This document shows, in pieces, positions 1 to 8,908 of a stretch of 64,000 nucleotides of DNA (position 1 is its first letter; each line of letters begins with the position of its first letter). Below the pieces are notes generated by a model that saw only the letters and a list, made by a program, of their open reading frames with translations, did not search any database and had not been told where the DNA came from. Location: the NCBI GenBank assembly GCA_900318465.1, contig ONKQ01000001.1, forward strand, positions 1 through 64,000, in the 5' to 3' direction. A program made the translations under genes and the position numbers. This DNA is from an uncultured Bacteroidales bacterium (lineage in GTDB: Bacteria > Bacteroidota > Bacteroidia > Bacteroidales > F082).

Positions 1-62
1 AGACCAATATCAACGACGTCAAAGAACAACTTGACCCCCTAATACCGGGGCTATTTGACTAA
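1..62 (+). CDS. C-terminal end of an unidentified protein (partial)
   Basis: A reading frame entering from the left edge stays open for 19 codons (frame starting at base 3) and stops at TAA 60-62. The tail contains NDVKEQLDPLIPGLFD, which reads like ordinary coding sequence. A small inverted repeat follows at once. Too little is present to name a family. Confidence 0.35.
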   Translation, partial: TNINDVKEQLDPLIPGLFD

Positions 63-71
63 TATTTAACC

Positions 72-90
72 GTCCCAATTTTAACGGGAC
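72..90. terminator. Small hairpin between convergent gene ends
   Basis: GTCCC and GGGAC arms enclose an AT-rich loop between the end of the left-edge reading frame and the end of the minus-strand gene at 92. The stem is only 5 bp and there is no clear T-tract, so a terminator role is an inference from position. Confidence 0.3.
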
Positions 91-91
91 A

Positions 92-1096
92 CTAATGTCT
101 TGTGAAATAAATAATATCAGCTAATTCTTTACTTTTCTCATCTACTTTTCCGATGGTGCCATCTTCTTTGCTTATTCCTCTATTCTTCTTGAAGTTCTTC
201 AATCTTGTTTGAATTCTTTTAGGAAGAAACTCAGAAAGCATCTCTAAATCTACACAATTTGAAATTATCGTCAACGGTATTTTATTGTCCTTTAAAGAAT
301 CATCGTGTCTCATCGCCAATTCAAATACTCCTTTGACATCATCATAAGTTCGGCCTAACACACTCAACGCATCAAGCCTCTTATTCATTTCTTCGTAATA
401 CTTTTTCTTTGAGACCGCAGGAGAGAAATACTCCAACACTTTGTAAAATGATAAGAAACGAATATCTGCGTTCACAGAGTCCAATGCTTCAATATAGTAA
501 TCCATCGCCTTATTGTATGGTGGAATGTTTTCAACAGAAAGTGCATAATCACTATACTTACTTAGTGTTTCATCTTTTTTAGTAAAATCAGGCCAACAAT
601 GAAATTTCTCTATGAAAATAGCATAGCCCAATTTACTTGAAACATCATACAAATATCTCTTTATCAGTATTGTTTCTTCTTCATCAGGCAATCGCTTCTC
701 CCCATAATATTCCAATTCTATCGCTGTATATAGGGAAAAAGCACCTTCTGTATCATAGCCTTTCTTTATTGCCATTATTCCAATCAAAAAAGGTTTGTCT
801 ACAATGGACAATATACAATCATCTGTTTTCAAATATGGAGTACTTTTATTACCATCTTCATAGACAATCGTTTGACGGTATTTCCCACATCTAACACTTG
901 TATCATCAATTTTGGTGATATTTTCAATGTCTTCTGTATAACTAATAAATGATTCTACATCCAACCCCTCATCAAACATATCATCCTCCGGTGTGACAAG
1001 GTAGACTTTATCATCTTCCAGCTCAAATTCAACACCAAAATTCTGTTTGAGTATTTCTATGCGTTCATTAATAGTTTCTATTGTCATTTCATTCAT
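92..1096 (-). CDS. Hypothetical protein, 334 aa
   Basis: I do not recognise a family. The protein is acidic and soluble, with no signal peptide or membrane segment. The middle (residues about 200-225, with the string RFLSFYKVLEYF) is helical and resembles the core of HEPN-like or Apea-like helical domains of prokaryotic defence proteins, but I see no clear RxxxxH motif, so this is only a hint. The gene starts 12 bp after the stop of the upstream surface-protein gene on the same strand, so the two are probably co-transcribed. Two ATGs (residues 1 and 4) are possible starts. Confidence 0.75.
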   Translation of the reverse strand: MNEMTIETINERIEILKQNFGVEFELEDDKVYLVTPEDDMFDEGLDVESFISYTEDIENITKIDDTSVRCGKYRQTIVYEDGNKSTPYLKTDDCILSIVDKPFLIGIMAIKKGYDTEGAFSLYTAIELEYYGEKRLPDEEETILIKRYLYDVSSKLGYAIFIEKFHCWPDFTKKDETLSKYSDYALSVENIPPYNKAMDYYIEALDSVNADIRFLSFYKVLEYFSPAVSKKKYYEEMNKRLDALSVLGRTYDDVKGVFELAMRHDDSLKDNKIPLTIISNCVDLEMLSEFLPKRIQTRLKNFKKNRGISKEDGTIGKVDEKSKELADIIYFTRH

Positions 1097-1108
1097 AGCA
1101 TCTTCTGT

Positions 1109-2305
1109 TTATGGTTGACAATCTAACACAGGACGAACAGACTGACCAAAACAGCGGGATATCTCGTCTATGAAATAATTTTGAGAATAGAAAGAAAAAC
1201 TCACTGCATTGTCTGGTGTATTTGGGCCGAGTGAACTAGACCAATAATAACCATTGGAGGAGTAGATACCTGTAATTGTAACGGGCAAAAAGATGCGGTT
1301 ACCATTCGACGCGTAGAAGAGATATCCATTCACACCATCTTGTGTTATCCATCTGTGCGAGGTGTAATCAAGCAATTCCTGCCAATCTTCAGAAGTAGGC
1401 ATACGCCATTCTGTACCCCAAATGATAGTAGCAGCATCGTCATCTGGCTGCAAAACAAACAAGCTGTCGGTAAATCCGTTGTATCCATAATTTGCATCAT
1501 TACAATACTTGGTAAGTGAAGTGTCACTACCATTGCAATATTGATATGTGCTCCATTCATAAATTCCTTTTGATTCCGTCTCACCCCAAGCAAAACGAGT
1601 TCCACTCATCCAAGGCTTGCTTGCACCGATATTGCAAGTAGCCCACAAAGTGCCACTCGGCAAACCAAGGTCAACTCTATCATGATCAAGCGTAGTAAAA
1701 CTGAATTCCTCGCCGTAGTAAATTCCCATTGCTGTTACTGCAAAAGCGCGTAAATAATAAGTGGTGCTCGGAAGCAGGTCAGTCATCGAAATTGTGAAAT
1801 CCCCTAATCCGTTCCCTTCTTCTATATAGTTATCATTAAAAGTAGGACTCGGTGAGTAACTCCAACATATCCCCCTTAAGGTTACATCTACATAGTCACC
1901 ATTACTTGAAGCCACATTACCGCCACAAGTAGCAGATGCCATTGTAATGTTAGTCGGTTCCGCAGTAGTCACAGTGAGCTGAGGGGCTGCCTCACCAAAA
2001 ACGAAACTGACGACTTCCGTCCTGTTAGAGTAATACTTATAGCCCCAGCCAGGGATGAAGTGCGTGACACTTCCCCTCCAATAGCCATTGGAATAAACAG
2101 CATTGCCGAACTGCGACTTGAGCATGTCGCCGTTTACAGGTTCAAAATCACCCAAAGCTGTGGAAATGTCCTGTGTCTCTGCCTTGGGGTAACTAATCCA
2201 ATTCCACCCAGGGAACAAGGTAATCGTAACTTCCTGTGCCTTAGCACTCAGGCTTGCCACCATCATTGCGAGCAAGCACATCATAATTGTTGATAGTCTT
2301 TTCAT
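1109..2305 (-). CDS. Surface protein with Fibrobacter-type major paralogous domain
   Basis: A 398-aa protein with an N-terminal signal peptide (about residues 1-23, ending AKAQ). The middle (about 110-205) looks like a fibronectin-III-type segment. The C-terminal half has hallmarks of the Fib_succ_major domain (TIGR02145): DLGLPSGTLWATCNIGA, WGETESKGIYEWSTY, EWRMPTSEDWQELLD, GYYWSSSL and a terminal SVRPV. The family is common in Fibrobacter and Bacteroidales surface proteins and its function is unknown. I see no typical T9SS tail. A promoter-like TATTTTTG at 2620-2627 implies a roughly 300-nt leader holding a structured element. The next gene follows after 12 bp. Confidence 0.85.
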   Translation of the reverse strand: MKRLSTIMMCLLAMMVASLSAKAQEVTITLFPGWNWISYPKAETQDISTALGDFEPVNGDMLKSQFGNAVYSNGYWRGSVTHFIPGWGYKYYSNRTEVVSFVFGEAAPQLTVTTAEPTNITMASATCGGNVASSNGDYVDVTLRGICWSYSPSPTFNDNYIEEGNGLGDFTISMTDLLPSTTYYLRAFAVTAMGIYYGEEFSFTTLDHDRVDLGLPSGTLWATCNIGASKPWMSGTRFAWGETESKGIYEWSTYQYCNGSDTSLTKYCNDANYGYNGFTDSLFVLQPDDDAATIIWGTEWRMPTSEDWQELLDYTSHRWITQDGVNGYLFYASNGNRIFLPVTITGIYSSNGYYWSSSLGPNTPDNAVSFSFYSQNYFIDEISRCFGQSVRPVLDCQP

Positions 2306-2356
2306 CGTTTATCTGTTTTTAATTGTTATTCTTGTTATTACCATTACAATCCAATA

Positions 2357-2573
2357 TAAAAAGCGCGGGAGTCTAAACTATTGCTCATCCCGTGTGCCGA
2401 GGCTCTCGCATTGCCTACCATCCAAGGATAAGCAACGCCGATGCCCACGCTGTTAGAATATACGGTTTAAGGTATAATCTGACACAATGGGCGTTGGCCA
2501 TTGCCTTACCTTATGGATGGTGTAAGAACTTGCGAGATTCGACACACCGCAGATAAAGCGTTAGAACAACGCC
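2357..2573. promoter_or_regulatory. Structured leader element, two diverged inverted copies
   Basis: On the minus strand a stem (AGCGTGGG at 2451-2444 with CCCGCGCT at 2369-2362) closes a loop of about 75 nt that includes GAGCAA and GACTCCC, and is followed by a T-run about 50 nt upstream of the surface-protein ATG. On the plus strand a diverged copy is closed by GGCGTTG (2490-2496) and CAACGCC (2567-2573) and followed by TTTCTT. The copies share GATGGT...TGCGAGA...CACAC blocks and lie head to head. The same GAGCAA...GAYTCC..CGC plus T-run signature recurs before the BspA-like gene. The rest of the 2306-2711 gap holds only the promoter. Confidence 0.55.
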
Positions 2574-2619
2574 TTTCTTCAATATGTTTGTCGCCTCGCC
2601 TTACGGTTTAACGACAGTG

Positions 2620-2627
2620 CAAAAATA
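2620..2627 (-). promoter_or_regulatory. Predicted -7 box for the surface-protein gene
   Basis: TATTTTTG on the minus strand matches the Bacteroidetes -7 consensus TAnnTTTG. Transcription from here would give a 5' leader of about 300 nt spanning the inverted structured element. Confidence 0.5.
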
Positions 2628-2711
2628 GCAATAATTTGTGTGTGAAACGAGTTTCTCACAAAATATTTCGATGTAGCGTTTCAAAAATCGCGGAAAGGTG
2701 ATATGAGAAAG

Positions 2712-3851
2712 TTAGATAATTTCGCCATTCCATAATGCCTTGAAAAAGTCTATCACATAATATAAATCGACTTCTCCGCTGCGGCGGCAGATGCGGTCGC
2801 GAGACACAAGAATCTGTTTCACATTGGGATGTTCCTTGGCAAATTCGACAAGACCTTTCTTGTGGTGAGTTTGAACTGTGTCTGTCGATTTGATTTCGAT
2901 TGCCACACGAGCATCACCTATGACAGCATCCACCTCAATGTCGTCGTAAGTGTGCCAATACGTCAACTTTTCTTCACTGTTTTTATAGCCAAGATAAGCC
3001 ACAATCTCTTGCATCACAAGATGCTCGAAGGCATGTCCATATTCGGGTGTCTTGGTGGCAAGATGGTGACGCCCAGTCAGATAGTTGGCAATGCCCACGT
3101 CGAAAAAATAGAATCGAGAAGCCTTTGTGAGCTTTCGTTTGATGACTTTCCTGTAAGCCGGCACCTCAAAACCCAACAACGTGTCGCAAAGTATCCTGTA
3201 ATAAGCCTTGACCGTATTAGCAGAAACACCGCAATCGGTGGCCACATTTTCATAGTTGAGCATTTCGCCGTCCGAGATGGCGGCCACTTCCAAAAAACGG
3301 ATAAAGTCGTCCACCTTTTGCACGGCAGCTCCCTCTATGATTTCTTCCTTGAGATAGAGTTCAATGTAGGATTTAAGTCGGTTGCGGGCATTTGCGACCA
3401 TATAATGCCGTGGAATCATGCCGTTCTGTATGGCACGTTCAAGGTCAAAATCCGGAATCTCTGCGCTGACTAAAGGGAACAGCGTTTCAGGTATGGCTCG
3501 ACCTCCGAGATTGTTGGCTCCACTCTTTTTCAACTTGCGTGCGCTGGAGCCGCTGAGGATGAAGAAAAGGCCCTTGTTTACCATCAACCAGTGGACTTCG
3601 TCCAACAAGTCGGGTACTTTCTGGATTTCGTCCACAATGACCAGCGTTTCAGGCGGAAAACGGAGCAAACTCTCCCGAAATGTTTCGGGATGCTGTTGGA
3701 AACGATTTCTCAATTCAGAGTTCAAAAGGTCAATGTAAACAGCCTTGGGAAAGCGTTCTTTCAATAGTGTGGACTTGCCCACCTGACGGCCACCAAACAA
3801 GAACATGGCTTCGTCCAAGCGGTTCTCTATGTCAAATAATCTATTGTACAT
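2712..3851 (-). CDS. AAA_14/DUF4143 family ATPase
   Basis: Walker A GGRQVGKST (residues 20-28) and Walker B-like TLVIVDEIQ are followed by a helical middle and a C-terminal PD-(D/E)xK-like half with VDAVIGD and VAIEIKSTD. This is the AAA_14 plus DUF4143 layout, common in Bacteroidetes and often mobile; its function is not established. I chose the ATG at 3851 (MYNRLFDIENR), the family's usual start, over the 32-residue upstream extension, which runs through tandem repeats. The gene stands alone. A second family member lies at 54718-56034. Confidence 0.85.
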   Translation of the reverse strand: MYNRLFDIENRLDEAMFLFGGRQVGKSTLLKERFPKAVYIDLLNSELRNRFQQHPETFRESLLRFPPETLVIVDEIQKVPDLLDEVHWLMVNKGLFFILSGSSARKLKKSGANNLGGRAIPETLFPLVSAEIPDFDLERAIQNGMIPRHYMVANARNRLKSYIELYLKEEIIEGAAVQKVDDFIRFLEVAAISDGEMLNYENVATDCGVSANTVKAYYRILCDTLLGFEVPAYRKVIKRKLTKASRFYFFDVGIANYLTGRHHLATKTPEYGHAFEHLVMQEIVAYLGYKNSEEKLTYWHTYDDIEVDAVIGDARVAIEIKSTDTVQTHHKKGLVEFAKEHPNVKQILVSRDRICRRSGEVDLYYVIDFFKALWNGEII

Positions 3852-3860
3852 AACGAAGTA

Positions 3861-3960
3861 AAATTTCCTCGAAGTGATTGCGGATATTCCCATAAAATCC
3901 GCAACGTAACTGCGGATATTCTCAAAAAATTCGCAGCGATGCTGCAAAAATAGTAAAGTT
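3861..3960 (-). repeat. Imperfect ~32-bp tandem units upstream of AAA_14 gene 1
   Basis: TGCGGATATTC occurs at 3879-3889 and 3911-3921 (32-bp spacing), each preceded by an AAAA(T)TTC/CCGCA-type block. A third degraded unit (TTCGCAGCGATGCTGCAAAAA) follows. The array directly abuts the start codon, where promoter or operator sequence is expected. The other AAA_14 gene also has periodic repeats in this position. Confidence 0.6.
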
Positions 3961-4025
3961 TATTTGAACACCAACCTCTGGCAGAAAAATTTCTGAAATT
4001 TTTGCGCCATTCCACAAAGAATAAA

Positions 4026-4033
4026 TATCTTTG
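4026..4033 (+). promoter_or_regulatory. Predicted -7 box for rpe
   Basis: TATCTTTG matches TAnnTTTG and lies about 80 bp upstream of the rpe ATG. Confidence 0.45.
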
Positions 4034-4115
4034 CACCCAACAACGGCTGCCCAATCCCCCTGCCCCTTTTGGCAAGGGGAATTGTGACAGCTCTACAATT
4101 GACAACTGAACAACT

Positions 4116-4796
4116 ATGAACCTAATAGCCCCTTCCCTACTCTCCGCCGACTTCCTGCACTTGGAACACGACATCGAGATGGTCAACTGCAGCGAGGCCG
4201 ACTGGTTCCACTGCGACGTAATGGACGGCCGCTTCGTGCCCAATATCTCCTTCGGAATCCCTGTCGTTCAGGCGATTAAGAAGAAAGCGCAAAAGCCTCT
4301 CGATGTCCACCTGATGATTGTGGAGCCAGAGAAATATTTCGAGGCTTTCGCCAAGGCAGGTGCCGACATCATCACTTTCCATTACGAGGCCTGCAACCAC
4401 ATACACCGCGCTGTGCAGCAGATAAAAGCCCTCGGCATACACGCCGGCGTAGTGCTAAATCCACATACGCCCGTGGCCGTTTTGGAAGACATCCTCGCCG
4501 ACTTGGACTTGGTACTGCTTATGTCGGTCAATCCGGGCTTCGGAGGACAACAATTCATCGAGCGGACATACGAAAAAATCCGCAAGTTGCGTTTGATGAT
4601 TACTGAACAACACGCCTCTGCCCTCATCGAAGTAGATGGCGGCGTGAACACACAGAACGCCAAGGCTTTGTTTGAGGCTGGGGCGGATGTTTTGGTGGCG
4701 GGCAATGCGGTGTTCAAGTCGGAGAATCCTTTAGAGACAATAAAACTGATAAAAATAGTTAATTCACAAAACATACAAAACAATGCAAAACTTTAG
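4116..4796 (+). CDS. rpe: Ribulose-phosphate 3-epimerase
   Basis: A 226-aa TIM-barrel protein that interconverts D-ribulose 5-phosphate and D-xylulose 5-phosphate in the pentose phosphate pathway. It begins APSLLSADF, has the metal-binding and catalytic stretches FHCDVMDG (about 31-38) and VHLMI, the loop MSVNPGFGGQ (about 137-146), and EVDGGVN followed by GADVLVAGNAVF near the end. Length fits the family. The ATG follows a promoter-like TATCTTTG, and a hairpin with a short T-run follows at 4832. It reads in the same direction as pepD, about 150 bp downstream. Confidence 0.96.
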   Translation: MNLIAPSLLSADFLHLEHDIEMVNCSEADWFHCDVMDGRFVPNISFGIPVVQAIKKKAQKPLDVHLMIVEPEKYFEAFAKAGADIITFHYEACNHIHRAVQQIKALGIHAGVVLNPHTPVAVLEDILADLDLVLLMSVNPGFGGQQFIERTYEKIRKLRLMITEQHASALIEVDGGVNTQNAKALFEAGADVLVAGNAVFKSENPLETIKLIKIVNSQNIQNNAKL

Positions 4797-4831
4797 AAAA
4801 ACGTGGGCGGCTCCACAACCGTGTTGCCGCC

Positions 4832-4859
4832 GGAAGCCGCCAGTTGGCAGGCTTCCTTT
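4832..4859 (+). terminator. Probable rpe terminator
   Basis: GGAAGCC (4832-4838) and GGCTTCC (4850-4856) form a stem with an inner GCC/GGC pairing, followed by TTTCC, 35 bp after the rpe stop. Confidence 0.5.
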
Positions 4860-4944
4860 CCTGAAAGACGGTTTTGTCGAGTTTTGTTAGTTTTGTGACT
4901 AAAGAAAAACAATAAACACTTCAACAATAAACAATCAACAAATT

Positions 4945-6414
4945 ATGAGCAACGAAATCCTGAAATTAAAGCCGGAAGGCATTTGGAATGAGTTCAACGG
5001 TATCCTCGGCGTGCCGCGTCCGTCGAAGAAGGAAGCCCAAATGGTGGCTTACCTCGAAAAATGGGCGAAAGACCATAAAGTGAAGTATGTCAAGGAAGAG
5101 TGCGGCAACATCATTTTGAGCGTGCCGGCCACCAAAGGCATGGAAGACCGCCAGACCGTCATCCTGCAAGCCCACATGGACATGGTGTGCGAGAAGAACA
5201 ACGACAAGAAGCACGACTTTGAGAAAGACCCCATCGAGCCTGTCATCAAGGGCGAATGGCTTCATGCCAACGGCACGACCCTCGGTGCTGACGACGGCAT
5301 CGGCGTGGCTGCGGCCTTGGCCGTCATCGCCGACCCGACAGTGGAACATGGTCCGCTTGAGTGCATCTTCACCGTTGACGAAGAAACCGGCCTCACCGGT
5401 GCCATGAAGCTCGACCCGAAGGACTTCACCGGTCGCATCCTCCTCAACTTAGACAGCGAGGACGAAGGCGAAATCTTCATCGGCTGCGCCGGCGGAATGG
5501 ACACGATTATTAAGGTGTGGTACGAACTGGAGCCTGCTCCTGAAGAATCCACTGCCTACCGCATCACGGTGAGCGGCTTGAAAGGCGGCCACAGCGGCGA
5601 CGACATCAACAAGAACCTCGCCAACGCCAACAAACTGCTGACCCGCATCCTTTGGCAGGCCACCACTTGGTTCGACATCGCCCTCTACGACTTCCAAGGT
5701 GGCAACCTCCGCAACGCCATCGCCCGCGAAGCTACGGCGGTCGTCTATATCCCCAACGAAAGCGTGGGCGACTTCCTGCACTATGTGAACGACATGGAAA
5801 AGCACTTCAAGCAAGAATACCAAGTGACCGAGCCTTCGCTGAAAGTCACTGCGGAAGTTGCTGAGGTTCAGCCTGATGTAGTCATCGACGAGATGTCGCA
5901 ATTCAACCTCTTGAATGGTCTTTATGCTTGCCCACACGGTGTCATTGCCATGTCGCAAACCATCCCGAACTTCGTGGAGACCTCAACCAACCTCGCCTCC
6001 TGCAAAAAGAAGGAAGGCTATTTCTTCATCCAGACCTCGCAGCGCAGCTCCATCGAGTCGTCGAAACAGGACATCGCCAATATGGTGGAAGCCGTGTGGA
6101 GCCTCGCCGATGCCGACGTGGAGCACACCGACGGCTATCCGGGCTGGGCACCCAACCCCAACAGCGCCATTTTGGATGTTGCCGTGAAGTGCTACAAGGA
6201 ACGCTTCAATAAAGACCCGAAAGTCAGAGCCATCCACGCTGGTTTGGAATGTGGCCTCATCGGCGACAAGATTCCGGGAATGGATATGATCAGCTTCGGT
6301 CCCACATTGCGCGGCGTTCACTCACCCGACGAGCGTTGCGAAATCGCGACCGTCCAGATGTTCTGGGACTTCATGTGCGACATTCTGAAGAATGTGCCGA
6401 AGGCTGAGAAATAA
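4945..6414 (+). CDS. pepD: Aminoacyl-histidine dipeptidase (beta-Ala-His dipeptidase), M20C
   Basis: A 489-aa cytosolic metallopeptidase of the M20C family that cleaves Xaa-His dipeptides such as carnosine. Zinc-site motifs are clear: LQAHMDMV (His77), GADDGIGVA (Asp116-Asp117), DEETGLTG (the catalytic Glu pair 146-147), NLDSEDEGEI, and HAGLECG near the end. The lid-domain motif KGGHSGDDIN is at about 210. Length matches E. coli PepD. No signal peptide. It converges on the T9SS gene at 6477, with a hairpin between them. Confidence 0.95.
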   Translation: MSNEILKLKPEGIWNEFNGILGVPRPSKKEAQMVAYLEKWAKDHKVKYVKEECGNIILSVPATKGMEDRQTVILQAHMDMVCEKNNDKKHDFEKDPIEPVIKGEWLHANGTTLGADDGIGVAAALAVIADPTVEHGPLECIFTVDEETGLTGAMKLDPKDFTGRILLNLDSEDEGEIFIGCAGGMDTIIKVWYELEPAPEESTAYRITVSGLKGGHSGDDINKNLANANKLLTRILWQATTWFDIALYDFQGGNLRNAIAREATAVVYIPNESVGDFLHYVNDMEKHFKQEYQVTEPSLKVTAEVAEVQPDVVIDEMSQFNLLNGLYACPHGVIAMSQTIPNFVETSTNLASCKKKEGYFFIQTSQRSSIESSKQDIANMVEAVWSLADADVEHTDGYPGWAPNPNSAILDVAVKCYKERFNKDPKVRAIHAGLECGLIGDKIPGMDMISFGPTLRGVHSPDERCEIATVQMFWDFMCDILKNVPKAEK

Positions 6415-6443
6415 CGGCGAATTATTCGAATTTAGCGAATTTT

Positions 6444-6475
6444 GGAAAAGTCCATCGGTCGGTGGACTTTTCCTT
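6444..6475. terminator. Bidirectional terminator between pepD and the IgGFc-like gene
   Basis: GGAAAAGTCCA and TGGACTTTTCC arms form an 11-bp perfect stem with a 9-nt loop. The A/T-rich arm ends give a T-tract on both strands, as expected between convergent genes. Confidence 0.75.
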
Positions 6476-6476
6476 T

Positions 6477-8795
6477 TCACCTCGCCACCACTAACCGCCG
6501 CACTGCCTTGCCTTGCTTTGTGGTGATTTCCATCAAGTACACTCCTTGTGGCAAATTGCCGACATCTATTTTTGCAACGGCAATAGATTCAAATTCCATG
6601 TCGGCAACCACCTGAGCCAGCGCATCAATGATTCGGATTCGAGTAATCTCTTCGGCCTGCACGGTCACTTCCGACCAGGCGGGATTGGGATACATGAAGA
6701 TTTTCGTTTCCTCATTCTCATCCACATCAAACCAAGTGGCATTTACAATTACGCTAAACACCGAATCGCATTGCATGTTGTCGGTACGCGCCGTTATTGT
6801 TCCTTCGCCGATGTTCAACGCCCAAAGGCTGCCTTGATAGCCGTTTCCAATTGGGGTGATGGTCCATTCGGGGTTGGAACACGACCACTGCAACGTGTTG
6901 GGCGCAAAAAGCAACGAGTCGGCGACCCAATAACGATACGGTCCCGCCACCATGTCGCTTGCAGCCAACACCCATCTTGGACCTTCCAAATCAAACGACT
7001 GCTCATGAGTGATGGTGAGGTTGAGGGTAACAATGCTGTCGCAGCCATACATATCTTCAAGTTGACATTCATAAACACCTGATTCCATGAACATTTGATC
7101 GCCAATCTCGTATGATCCACAAGTGGTTTTGTAATCCTCCACGTGATGCGAGGAATGCACATGGATAACGGTGGTCAAGGTGCCCACTAAGGTGTTTTGC
7201 CCTTGTACTTGGGTATAAACGTCGCATGAAACGGGGTAGTCGCCCGCTGTGAGATAAGTGTGCGACAAAGGATAACCCATGCCTGTTCCGCCATCGCCAA
7301 AATCCCAGTTGACCTGCGAACAATCAAAGTTGGTATGAAGGTCAAACTCCGGTGCGTCGTTTTCACAAATGTCGTAACCGTTGAGATGCATCGCAGCCGA
7401 CTCATTGTTGACGATAAGATGCGTAGTCAGGTCGATGGTGTTGGAACCCACGAGATAAGCATAGCTTTTGGCTACCCCGAAACCGTAGACATGGGCATTG
7501 AATCCGTCGACGCAACTAATGTGATGCACTCCGTGAGGGATGTCCTTGCGAATGTAACTATAGTTGCCATTGCCGTTTGCGGTGGTGAAGAGGTTGGGCG
7601 AAAGCTGTTGCCCGTCAAGATACACTTTGTCGGTGTCTGCCGTATTGACAATGATGTTGACGTTGTGTACTGTAATGTTGATGTCGGGATGGTTGAAAGT
7701 ACTGAAAGTCACTTCATTGATGCGTTGTTCGATAGGGGCAATCCAAACCATTGAGGGGTCGCCGAGGCCGCCTGAGTTTTGGTCGTAACTTGAGTTGTTG
7801 TATAAGTATACGGCACAGGTCTGGGTAGCGGCGATAAAGCAGGAACGTTCACTCTCAGTCATGGCGAAGGTGTGTGATTCGTTGGCTTGCAGAGTGACGA
7901 GCGGATCACCATTTTTGGTGATGACATTATTGTTGGCCGATGAGGTGATTTTGATGAAATCACGGTTGCGGTTGCTTGAGCTTGTTACGACAAACTGTTT
8001 GCCCCATGAGCGCAACGGCATGGCTTGTTCCACAACATGGTCGTAACCATTTCCCATGTTGACAGGGATGCAAGTCAGGGTGTTGCCGTTGAAGACAGCT
8101 ATTTTCTTCCCGTTGGCAGCGGTCACAAGCGTACCACTCAAGTCGCGATGGCTGCCACTATTGGTGGAACGCACATGGTAGGTTTGGCCTCGATCCATTG
8201 TGATGACCAACGGCGACCATGCAGGATGCCCAGAAAACAGTTTGGCTGTCGGTGTAATGGTGACCTCGGTATTGTCTTCTGTGGCAATGATAACGAAAGC
8301 ACTGCTCTCATTACGAGACACATAAAGACCCGAGCCGCCTCCTTGGGATTGGTCAAAACTTTGGATCATGTATTCATCACCCAAGCTCTCCACTGGGAGC
8401 ACCAATGAGGCATCAAAAGAGACATGAGCAATATTGGTACAATAAACCGACACCGTATCGTTTGCAACGACATGAATGGCACGGTCGGAAAGGGTTTCTT
8501 CATCACCTGTGTCGTGATAACCTTGACGCTCAGGGATTTCGATAGTGGTGATATCGTTGGCACTGACAGAAAAAGACTGCGACCAACCCGTCAGAGGGTT
8601 ACTGATGATACCTGTGCAGTTGCGTTTTGCGCTAATAAGCACTTGGTTGACGACCCAGCCACCGTCAGGGTGATCCTTGAATCCGTTCTGCATGAAGGTG
8701 AGCCAAAACTCCTTACCTTGTGTCGAAGTGTGTTGGGCAAGCATCTCAGGAACGCCGAGAGACAGCAAGAAAAGCAAAGTGAAAAATCGTTTCAT
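6477..8795 (-). CDS. T9SS-sorted protein with IgGFc-binding-like domain
   Basis: A 772-aa secreted protein. The signal peptide ends MLAQ (about residue 20). Residues about 25-430 resemble the IgGFc-binding N-terminal domain: G-EFWLTFMQN, repeated beta modules with ...IPVNMGNGYDH and VYLYNNSSYD. A PKD-type segment follows (WDFGDGGTGMGYPLSHTY, about 497-515). The end is a typical type A T9SS sorting domain: MYPNPAWSEVTV, the middle IRIIDALAQVV, and GVYLMEITTKQGK. By family knowledge such domains are exported across the outer membrane and anchored or released. Whether it binds immunoglobulin or mucin is unknown. Confidence 0.85.
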   Translation of the reverse strand: MKRFFTLLFLLSLGVPEMLAQHTSTQGKEFWLTFMQNGFKDHPDGGWVVNQVLISAKRNCTGIISNPLTGWSQSFSVSANDITTIEIPERQGYHDTGDEETLSDRAIHVVANDTVSVYCTNIAHVSFDASLVLPVESLGDEYMIQSFDQSQGGGSGLYVSRNESSAFVIIATEDNTEVTITPTAKLFSGHPAWSPLVITMDRGQTYHVRSTNSGSHRDLSGTLVTAANGKKIAVFNGNTLTCIPVNMGNGYDHVVEQAMPLRSWGKQFVVTSSSNRNRDFIKITSSANNNVITKNGDPLVTLQANESHTFAMTESERSCFIAATQTCAVYLYNNSSYDQNSGGLGDPSMVWIAPIEQRINEVTFSTFNHPDINITVHNVNIIVNTADTDKVYLDGQQLSPNLFTTANGNGNYSYIRKDIPHGVHHISCVDGFNAHVYGFGVAKSYAYLVGSNTIDLTTHLIVNNESAAMHLNGYDICENDAPEFDLHTNFDCSQVNWDFGDGGTGMGYPLSHTYLTAGDYPVSCDVYTQVQGQNTLVGTLTTVIHVHSSHHVEDYKTTCGSYEIGDQMFMESGVYECQLEDMYGCDSIVTLNLTITHEQSFDLEGPRWVLAASDMVAGPYRYWVADSLLFAPNTLQWSCSNPEWTITPIGNGYQGSLWALNIGEGTITARTDNMQCDSVFSVIVNATWFDVDENEETKIFMYPNPAWSEVTVQAEEITRIRIIDALAQVVADMEFESIAVAKIDVGNLPQGVYLMEITTKQGKAVRRLVVAR

Positions 8796-8908
8796 ATAGA
8801 GGCATATATAATCTTGTTCTCACAACGGGTTCCTTACTATTTTATTTTAAATTTCCACTTAATTTCCACTTATTTTGTCTCCACAATCTACCGTATTGCC
8901 TTGAAGTT

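Noticed and set aside
637..894. An 85-aa plus-strand open frame antisense to the first hypothetical gene
   Set aside because: The minus-strand frame is longer, sits in an operon-like arrangement and has normal composition, whereas this one looks like a shadow.
2362..2573. Integron attC-like site, because of GTTAGAA and GCGTTAGAAC strings in an inverted-repeat element
   Set aside because: No integrase, no cassette array and no convincing paired core sites. The closing stems followed by T-runs fit an RNA-level element better.
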